From assembly GCA_946533395.1 (NCBI GenBank), contig CAMNBU010000001.1:1-64000 (forward strand): a stretch of DNA of 64,000 nucleotides. Direction: 5' to 3'. Under the pieces are notes generated by a model that worked only from the letters and a program-made list of their open reading frames with translations, was not told where the DNA came from and searched no databases. The position numbers were made by a program, and so were the translations under genes. The DNA comes from UBA4292 sp002395865. GTDB lineage: Bacteria; Bacillota; Clostridia; Lachnospirales; Lachnospiraceae. Of this stretch, positions 57,932 through 64,000 are shown piece by piece (within the stretch, counting starts at the first letter, position 1; each line of letters opens with the position of its first letter).

Positions 57932-59362
57932 TTACTTCACCTTTCTATTATTAACTATGCTGAATAATTCCTTGAGCTCATCTCTGTATAGAAAGCCTAT
58001 AAATAATGATAAAACTACTGCTACTATCGTCCCCAAAAGAAGCATATCATTAAAAAATGATCTCCAAGCAATCATAAATATTGCCATAACTAAAGCAGCA
58101 ATAATAAACCTTCTTGAAACCATCATCAGCTTCATCCGACAAAGAACAATCACACAAATAATATCCGAAACGACATATCCCATTAGTGTCGCTAAAGAAG
58201 CGCCTTCAATGCCGATAATCGGAATCAAAATATAATTGATACCAATGTTAATCAAAGCTCCAGACATCAGAATAAATAAATTGGGCCAAGTTTTTTTAAC
58301 TACGATGAATTGGTTTGCAGCAACCTGGAAAAGCATCTGCAATAGGGGGGCTAGAAAAAGATAAGGGGCAGAAATATAGCCGCTTAAATAATCCTGCTTA
58401 AAAAGCACCTTGAAAAGTCCAAAGCTCCACGCACATACAAAACTTGTTGCAATGAATGATATCACTCCAAGATACTCAAATATTCTTGAATTTGCTTTAA
58501 CTTGATTTTCTTCTTTCATGGTTGAAAAAGCGAAAAACTGCCATCCACCCGCAAATGCGATGTAAATCAACTGACTTGCATGACCAAGCTTTGAACTAAC
58601 CGAGTATATTCCTGCTGCTCCAATCCCTATCATATTCGTTATCATCAGCTTGTCGCATGAGTTAAAAACCCAATAAATCAAGAAGTTCGGAAGAAGCGGT
58701 ATAGCGATAACTAATAGTTGCCTAAGAAGTTTCTTGTCAAACAACCTCGACTGAAACCAATTTCGATTCATCACTCCGAAAGACACTTCCATGGTAACAC
58801 CAGAGATTACCCCTGCCAGTGGTAATGCAATTATATAATGACCAGCAAGAAGTAACGGTATAGAAATCGAATAAGAAAGCAACGGACTAACTGTATTAGT
58901 AATCAAGAACACTTTTCTCTTGTTCTGCATTCTTGTTGGCGCGGAGATAATACTATTTGTTGCTCCTACCAATGTAGCCATCGCTGAAAGGTATACTACA
59001 TAAGCATATTGTCTATCGCTAAAGCAGTATTGTGCGATATAATCCTTCGCAATAATCATTAGAAAAAAAACGACAACAGATGTAAAGCACGTGAATACTA
59101 ATGCCGTTGAACATACCGTTCTCTTATATTCTTCCTCATCTTGTTCAAAAAACAAACGATACATTGCATCGTACATCCCCATAACCGCCATGGCGCTACC
59201 AAATTGAATTACAGTATTCGACATATCACTAATACCATAGTAATCTGTATTTGGCATTATCCGAGTCACTATCGGAACCATAATCAGCGGTATTAATTTG
59301 CTTATTATCCCCCCCAGACCATATACAAGAAAGTTCTCTATAAATAGTTTTAGTTTATTCAT
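57932..59362 (-). CDS. Wzx-type polysaccharide flippase
   Basis: 476 residues with about 14 membrane helices (FLVYGLGGIISKLIPLIMVP at the start; polysaccharide synthesis/MATE fold). Such proteins flip undecaprenyl-linked repeat units to the outer face of the membrane. GGAGG precedes the ATG. Its neighbours supply sugar synthesis and polymerisation. Confidence 0.93.
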   Translation of the reverse strand: MNKLKLFIENFLVYGLGGIISKLIPLIMVPIVTRIMPNTDYYGISDMSNTVIQFGSAMAVMGMYDAMYRLFFEQDEEEYKRTVCSTALVFTCFTSVVVFFLMIIAKDYIAQYCFSDRQYAYVVYLSAMATLVGATNSIISAPTRMQNKRKVFLITNTVSPLLSYSISIPLLLAGHYIIALPLAGVISGVTMEVSFGVMNRNWFQSRLFDKKLLRQLLVIAIPLLPNFLIYWVFNSCDKLMITNMIGIGAAGIYSVSSKLGHASQLIYIAFAGGWQFFAFSTMKEENQVKANSRIFEYLGVISFIATSFVCAWSFGLFKVLFKQDYLSGYISAPYLFLAPLLQMLFQVAANQFIVVKKTWPNLFILMSGALINIGINYILIPIIGIEGASLATLMGYVVSDIICVIVLCRMKLMMVSRRFIIAALVMAIFMIAWRSFFNDMLLLGTIVAVVLSLFIGFLYRDELKELFSIVNNRKVK

Positions 59363-59380
59363 CAGCTGCCTCCAGGCAAA

Positions 59381-60484
59381 TTATGAGTAAGTGAAACTAT
59401 TTATAGTGTCAATCACATAACTAATTTCCTCATCTGTCATTCCATAATACATTGGAATACTGAGTTCAGTCTTACTAATCTCTTCAGCGATTGGATAATC
59501 GCCTTCTTTGAAGCCCAAGTCCCTGTAACACTCCTGCAAATGCATCGGAATCGGATAGTGTTTATTCGTGCCAATGCCAGCCTTATTAAGATGCTTCTCT
59601 AAAGCATCTCTCTGTGTGCAACGAACCCCAAAGATATGCCAAACAGGAACCATATCATCCATAATCACCGGTAGCATCACTTTAGGATTTCTAATCCCTG
59701 CCAAATACATATCCGCTATTCTTCTTCTCTCCGCATTCATTCTATCCAAATTGGATAGCTTTATAGTAAGGAATGCCGCCTGCAATTCATCAAGTCGACT
59801 ATTATTCCCTTTATAAATATGATGATATTTATAATCGGATCCATAGTTTCCTAGGGCTCTAATCCTTTTTGCCAACTCATTATCATTCGTCACCACCGCT
59901 CCAGCATCGCCAAGCGCTCCCAGATTCTTGCCCGGATAGAAAGAGAAACCTGCAGCTTCTCCAAAGGTACCAACCTTCTGTCCCTTATATGTTGCTCCAT
60001 GTGCCTGTGCACAATCCTCAATTATCTTCAAATTATGCTTCTCGGCAATACTCTTGATTGGATCCATTTCACAGGCTTGACCATAGAGATGTACTGGAAT
60101 GATAGCTTTTGTATGTTCGGTTATTGCCATTTCAATTCGTTCTGGATTGATGTTAAACGTCTCAATCCTCGGCTCTACAAATACGGGAGTCGCTCCAACA
60201 TATGTTACTGCCAAGGCCGTGGCAATATAAGTATTCGAAGGAACTATTACCTCATCACCTTTACCTATACCCAACGCCTTGAGGCTAAGCATCAAGGCAT
60301 CAAGACCATTCCCAACTCCTATACAATAATTCGTGCCCGTATACTCTGCAAACGCTTTCTCAAAAGCCGCATCTTCTTTCCCATCAATATACCAAGAAGC
60401 TCTTAACACTCGTCCGAATGCGCTTTCAAGTTCATCACCCAGTTCTCTCTCCATTGGAATAAAGCTAACAAAAGGAATCTTCAT
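59381..60484 (-). CDS. fdtB: DegT/DnrJ/EryC1 sugar aminotransferase, FdtB-like
   Basis: 367 residues from ATG 60484 (AAGAGG upstream). PLP-dependent: YCIGVGNGLDALMLSLKALG, EDCAQAHGATYKG, and the Schiff-base lysine in GFSFYPGKNLGALGDAGA. With the FdtA-like isomerase gene directly upstream, it is predicted to aminate dTDP-3-keto-6-deoxyhexose to dTDP-Fuc3N or dTDP-Qui3N. It begins 2 nt from the fdtA stop. Confidence 0.9.
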   Translation of the reverse strand: MKIPFVSFIPMERELGDELESAFGRVLRASWYIDGKEDAAFEKAFAEYTGTNYCIGVGNGLDALMLSLKALGIGKGDEVIVPSNTYIATALAVTYVGATPVFVEPRIETFNINPERIEMAITEHTKAIIPVHLYGQACEMDPIKSIAEKHNLKIIEDCAQAHGATYKGQKVGTFGEAAGFSFYPGKNLGALGDAGAVVTNDNELAKRIRALGNYGSDYKYHHIYKGNNSRLDELQAAFLTIKLSNLDRMNAERRRIADMYLAGIRNPKVMLPVIMDDMVPVWHIFGVRCTQRDALEKHLNKAGIGTNKHYPIPMHLQECYRDLGFKEGDYPIAEEISKTELSIPMYYGMTDEEISYVIDTINSFTYS

Positions 60485-60485
60485 T

Positions 60486-60914
60486 TCACACCTCTTCAGC
60501 GGGCTCAGTATCACCGCAATTTTTCACATACTCTAGAAATTCATCATAATTTCTTATATAATCCGCCTCATCATAAAGTTCAGAGGCCAAAACCATAAGA
60601 ACTGCATCGGGGCTAAAATCAAACATTTCTCTCCACATGGAATTTGACACATAAAGTCCCTCATAGGGTTTTTCTAATGGAATAACCTTTTTCTCTTTCC
60701 CATTATCAAGTCTTATCTTACATGACCCATGTATGCACACAAGTATCTGCTGCAGAGATTTGTGTGCATGATAGCCACGAACTACCCCTTCTCCCGTATC
60801 ATACATATAGTAAACCCGCTTAATTCTGAACGGAATGTCTTTAAACTCTTCAAGTGCAACCAACTGTCCCCGATCATCTCCGTGCGGTTGAAAAACATAT
60901 TTTATTACTTGCAT
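60486..60914 (-). CDS. fdtA: Sugar 3,4-ketoisomerase, FdtA/WxcM-like cupin
   Basis: 142 residues. Cupin with FQPHGDDRGQLVALEEFKDI, RVYYMYDTGEGVVRGYHAHK, ILVCIHGSCKI and LYVSNSMWREMFDFSPDAVL followed by MVLASE, all typical of dTDP-4-keto-6-deoxyglucose 3,4-ketoisomerases. It feeds the aminotransferase encoded next. Its start lies 41 nt inside the end of the polymerase gene, with GGAGGAG before the ATG. Confidence 0.92.
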   Translation of the reverse strand: MQVIKYVFQPHGDDRGQLVALEEFKDIPFRIKRVYYMYDTGEGVVRGYHAHKSLQQILVCIHGSCKIRLDNGKEKKVIPLEKPYEGLYVSNSMWREMFDFSPDAVLMVLASELYDEADYIRNYDEFLEYVKNCGDTEPAEEV

Positions 60915-62193
60915 AAAAACTCCTCCATACAGTCTGATTCTTTTTTGTTGCCGACTTTAGACCACCGACAAGTATTAGATAATAGCAAATAGAATATATA
61001 AATGGTCTTTGATACAAATTAATCAAAAAAACCACAATAAATGAAAGAATAAAAATAGAATCTCTTTTATTCCTCTTGTATATTGAATGGTACGCGAAGA
61101 AAAGGATCCACACTATCTGCCCAACAAATCCGATAACCCCATAATCGTATATTAGATTTTTATATGTACTTGCATCAATATTATTCGCCTCTAATTCATC
61201 TTCAATTGCACTTACTCCATATCCAAATAACAATCTACTAGCCGATGCGCGCATTCCTGCTTTAAATAAAGCATTATAATCTTCATTTGTCCTATTATCT
61301 CCTCCTATTCCTTCACTAGTTATTTGTATCCTTTTTTGAAACCTCTGAATGCTCGGGTTAGAGATCTCAATATTAGTAAAAGCAAAATACGCAACAATAA
61401 TCGCAAGCAAAATAAATAGTCTTTGCGGCTTTACGCTAATAGCCCTTACGCAGAAATATATTATTGTCATCAAATAAAACGCTAGTGAAAAACTAATAAT
61501 CCCGGCGATAAATAATACTATGTTCTTCCAATTACCTTTCAATTTATAACGCTCTACGCAAAGAAAAAGAGCCGAAAATGTTCCAACAACTCCAGGTTCA
61601 TTATATATGCCACAAAATCTAAGTCCATAATAAAGAGGATTCCAATTATGATTCCATTGAACTGCAAGTGGATACAGTTTATAATAGATTCCATTGTATG
61701 TTTTTATCGTTTCTGGAGATTCCAGCACTTGATAAGGAATATTAGCTCCAACATGAACCAATATATATATTATCATAGGTATTATTAAGGAGAAAACAAA
61801 TACATTATAGAAGACCTTATATCCGTCAATCTGAATATCATCATTCATCATAATAAACATAGCAGGCGCTAAAAACAAAAGGAATTCAAATGATAAAATG
61901 TGATTAATCCCTCCTGCGAAAACTATCAAACCGCCGGAAAACACTATCCACGCTGAAAGAATATATCTCTCCTTGTCTATTCTTTTAATAAACGAAAACA
62001 ACCCTATAACTACGACTAACACTCCTATAAAGGACCTTACGGGAATGCCACCAATACTGCTAAATAATCCATTAGCAAAAGTCTTCCATACAAAGAAAGG
62101 TTGTAATCCATAGCTATAGAAACAATACAATATGAGGAAAGCAATGGATATATTTTTTATTATCCGTTTTTTACTCATTTTAGTTCCTATCAT
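60874..62193 (-). CDS. Wzy-type O-antigen/capsule polymerase
   Basis: 439 residues from ATG 62193 (GGGGA upstream); ATGs at 62223 and 62178 are alternatives. About 11 membrane helices with a large extracytoplasmic loop (VGANIPYQVLESPETIKTYN onward) containing the cysteine/glycine-rich FCGIYNEPGVVGTF, as in Wzy/WaaL ligase-polymerases. It polymerises repeat units outside the membrane. Sequence conservation in this family is low, so the call rests on topology and context. Confidence 0.85.
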   Translation of the reverse strand: MIGTKMSKKRIIKNISIAFLILYCFYSYGLQPFFVWKTFANGLFSSIGGIPVRSFIGVLVVVIGLFSFIKRIDKERYILSAWIVFSGGLIVFAGGINHILSFEFLLFLAPAMFIMMNDDIQIDGYKVFYNVFVFSLIIPMIIYILVHVGANIPYQVLESPETIKTYNGIYYKLYPLAVQWNHNWNPLYYGLRFCGIYNEPGVVGTFSALFLCVERYKLKGNWKNIVLFIAGIISFSLAFYLMTIIYFCVRAISVKPQRLFILLAIIVAYFAFTNIEISNPSIQRFQKRIQITSEGIGGDNRTNEDYNALFKAGMRASASRLLFGYGVSAIEDELEANNIDASTYKNLIYDYGVIGFVGQIVWILFFAYHSIYKRNKRDSIFILSFIVVFLINLYQRPFIYSICYYLILVGGLKSATKKNQTVWRSFYASNKICFSTARR

Positions 62194-62288
62194 GTTGCGT
62201 TCCCCAACTTTATTACTCCTCATATGTGCACTATAATGGAATTAATTGAAAACGATATCTTCTCACCAACCCGCATCAAATATAAATA

Positions 62289-63251
62289 CTATAATAAATA
62301 TTCACACTCTTTCTCGGTTATATTTATCTCCGTTTTCCGTTCAAAGGTTTTAAATATCAAATATTTAATAAACAAGCGGGGATAACGTAATAGCCGGATG
62401 GCTTTAGCTATTTTTTTATTATCTCTAATCGCAATTGCATTAGAAATCAATGTCTTTTCATAATTCGTTTGCGCTCTTTCAAAAAGCATCAAATCCGTAG
62501 TCTCTAAGTCGTTATGAATAATTCTTTTCCAGCGCTCGTTCCCCTTTGTTGATATTCCACTGCCATACTCATAAAAAATAACATTTTCACTATAGCAATG
62601 CACGGTGCATTTATCAAATATCATTAACCTATAGAGACAATCTTCAGCGTATTTCACTCTGTCTATTGCTTCGCCTAAATACTTTCTGTAGAGTTCGGTT
62701 TTACACATTATTGCCGCGCCATGGATTGTATCATCCAACAATATATAATCCATTAAAATTTTATTGTAATCATACTCTTTATAATCCTTTATCAGTTGAG
62801 GCAACGCTTTATGGGATAATAAATTTATTTTGTTCTTTTCATCATAATTGTAATAAACAACATCGCCAAACGTAATATCAGAATTCCTGTCTGAAGTATA
62901 CTTATACCAGTTATGCACTGTAAAAGCATTAAAAAAGCAGTCACCAGGGCTTATTACCTTTGTGTATTTTCCCCTTGCACGAAGTATTCCAGAATACAAA
63001 TTTTTAACAGTTCCACCATTCGTTTTATTCTTTACAAGAACATAATTTGATATTTGCTTTGTTTTAAAATAATCCTCTATTTCCCCAAATAGGTCAGCAT
63101 CAGATCCGTCATCTGTTATTATTATTTCAAACGAAATACCCTTCTGACTAATAATAGAATTTAGTGTCCTTATCAGCTTTTCAACGTTTGGATTATATGT
63201 TGCCACCACAATCGTCACATCATAATTATAGTCCATTTCGGCTTTAGCCAT
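62289..63251 (-). CDS. GT2 family glycosyltransferase
   Basis: 320 residues from ATG 63251 (AAGAGG upstream). GT-A fold: VTIVVATYNPNVEKLIRTLN, EIIITDDGSD (nucleotide binding), KVISPGDCFFNAFTV in the DxD region, and RVKYAEDCLYRLMIF as catalytic base region. It transfers one sugar to the lipid-linked repeat unit in the cytoplasm. Donor and linkage cannot be told from sequence. Confidence 0.92.
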   Translation of the reverse strand: MAKAEMDYNYDVTIVVATYNPNVEKLIRTLNSIISQKGISFEIIITDDGSDADLFGEIEDYFKTKQISNYVLVKNKTNGGTVKNLYSGILRARGKYTKVISPGDCFFNAFTVHNWYKYTSDRNSDITFGDVVYYNYDEKNKINLLSHKALPQLIKDYKEYDYNKILMDYILLDDTIHGAAIMCKTELYRKYLGEAIDRVKYAEDCLYRLMIFDKCTVHCYSENVIFYEYGSGISTKGNERWKRIIHNDLETTDLMLFERAQTNYEKTLISNAIAIRDNKKIAKAIRLLRYPRLFIKYLIFKTFERKTEINITEKECEYLL

Positions 63252-63287
63252 GATAAACCTCTTCACCTTTATTAGGTCACAAATCTC

Positions 63288-64000
63288 TCAGTTTCGAAGG
63301 CCTAATATCCTTCTTTTTGATTCATACAATTTACAGTACATTTCTGGAGCAATCTTAAATAAATAAATTTTAATTCTTTTTTTTATTTGGATATTCTTGA
63401 ACCTAAGTCCATTATGATAATTTTCATCGAATAAATTCTTCAATATTTTTTTATATTTACCCGCTTCAGAAGAAGGATTCATTTTACTACAATACATATA
63501 AATATTCGGACAATTCATCAAGTATGAAAAAGCCAAACTCCAATCCAAGTTTCCAAATTTCTTTTCTATGCCATGATTCCTTCTATTCAGTGCAAATATG
63601 AAATCATTAATGAACTTCTCACTAACAGTCTCTTTATGAATTGCGGACTCGCCTCCTTGGAAATAATAGTACAAATCATTTTTAATCCAAGCAATTTGAG
63701 CAGACTCCTCAAAGACCTCCCACATGGTAGCCATATCTTCATGTAGAATCCCCTCAATAAAGTGCACCTCCCTCCACAATGATTTATCCATTAACCTTCC
63801 ACAAGCGGTAGAGCCAAATCCGTAATTTGATACCATTCTTCTAAGGCCTTCCCTTGTACTAAAAAGTTCATAATCTAATGCACCAATATTGTCTTTATCA
63901 TGCCCATATTCTCCAACAATTTTCAATCCACCTATAACAATCTGCGCTCCACTATTTGTTTTAACTTGCATCATATACTCAATTGCTTTACTATTCAGAG
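63288..64000 (-). CDS. GT2 family glycosyltransferase, C-terminal part (N-terminus outside window)
   Basis: The frame is open to the right edge (about 237 codons, beginning LNSKAIEYMMQVKTNSGAQI), so the ATG at 63974 is internal. YGFGSTACGRLMDKSLWREV, FIEGILHEDMATMWEVFEES and NDLYYYFQGGESAIHKE are the second half of GT-A glycosyltransferases of the EpsJ/capsule type, with the catalytic HED motif. The DxD-bearing N-terminal part is missing here. Confidence 0.9.
   Translation of the reverse strand, partial: LNSKAIEYMMQVKTNSGAQIVIGGLKIVGEYGHDKDNIGALDYELFSTREGLRRMVSNYGFGSTACGRLMDKSLWREVHFIEGILHEDMATMWEVFEESAQIAWIKNDLYYYFQGGESAIHKETVSEKFINDFIFALNRRNHGIEKKFGNLDWSLAFSYLMNCPNIYMYCSKMNPSSEAGKYKKILKNLFDENYHNGLRFKNIQIKKRIKIYLFKIAPEMYCKLYESKRRILGLRN

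Noticed and set aside
1..64000. tRNA or rRNA genes
   Set aside because: No cloverleaf with a GTTCGANNC-type T-arm or rRNA segment was recognised by eye; a covariance search could still find one.

Overview
The window looks like the chromosome of a plant-fibre-degrading Clostridia member, most likely Lachnospiraceae. Reasons: anaerobic (class III) ribonucleotide reductase, a single-chain alpha2-type glycyl-tRNA synthetase, the Firmicutes ireB-ruvX-yrzB-(mltG)-trmR-trhP neighbourhood, strong GGAGG-type ribosome binding sites, and scattered single-gene glycoside hydrolases (GH5, GH26, two GH43, a GDSL esterase). This is inference from gene content; no rRNA or tRNA gene is visible. Most genes are on the minus strand.

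Layout. 1-1381: 5' part of a group IIC intron with its reverse transcriptase, running off the left edge and inserted just after an intrinsic terminator. 1388-3548: a two-gene operon, a protein with seven YAGP motifs plus a zinc ribbon, translationally coupled to a radical SAM/SPASM enzyme. It looks like a peptide-modification system and is the most interesting item here. 3649-5993: nrdD with a promoter and two NrdR-like boxes. 6045-8745: hairpin repeats and a sigma/anti-sigma pair. 8778-9711: an orphan gene with a consensus promoter. 9741-14520: GH5 cellulase, BioY, GH43 xylosidase and rhomboid protease. 14559-21136: heterodimeric ABC exporter, M18 aminopeptidase, GlyQS. 21168-26686: membrane-anchored protein, RecO, Era, M16C metalloprotease. 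26948-28543: GH26 mannanase lipoprotein on the plus strand. 28588-33757: tRNA wobble-uridine modification (TrhP, TrmR), an MltG-like fragment, RNase J, DUF1292, RuvX, IreB. 33795-36198: GDSL esterase lipoprotein and a membrane protein. 36435: cold-shock protein. 36788-45110: HolA, ABC-F, citrate synthase, DUF975-CmpB-like membrane protein, metallophosphoesterase, TrmO, acylphosphatase and a small helical protein. 45142-45378: two 113-bp tandem repeats packed with hairpins. 45400-50304: GH43, ECF sigma and its partner, ProA, GNAT. 50398-51014: a non-coding element with long inverted ends. 51128-56450: small orphan gene, ThrS without TGS domain, barstar, barnase lipoprotein, EAL protein.

56480-64000 is visibly more AT-rich and holds a surface-polysaccharide locus: a glycyl-radical-activase-like radical SAM protein, GNAT, Wzx-type flippase, FdtB-like aminotransferase, FdtA-like isomerase, Wzy-type polymerase and two GT2 glycosyltransferases (the last cut by the window edge). 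FdtA, FdtB and the acetyltransferase together suggest a 3-acetamido-3,6-dideoxyhexose in the polymer.

Start codons were moved to internal ATG, GTG or TTG codons where a clear ribosome binding site favoured them; these choices are stated in each entry.
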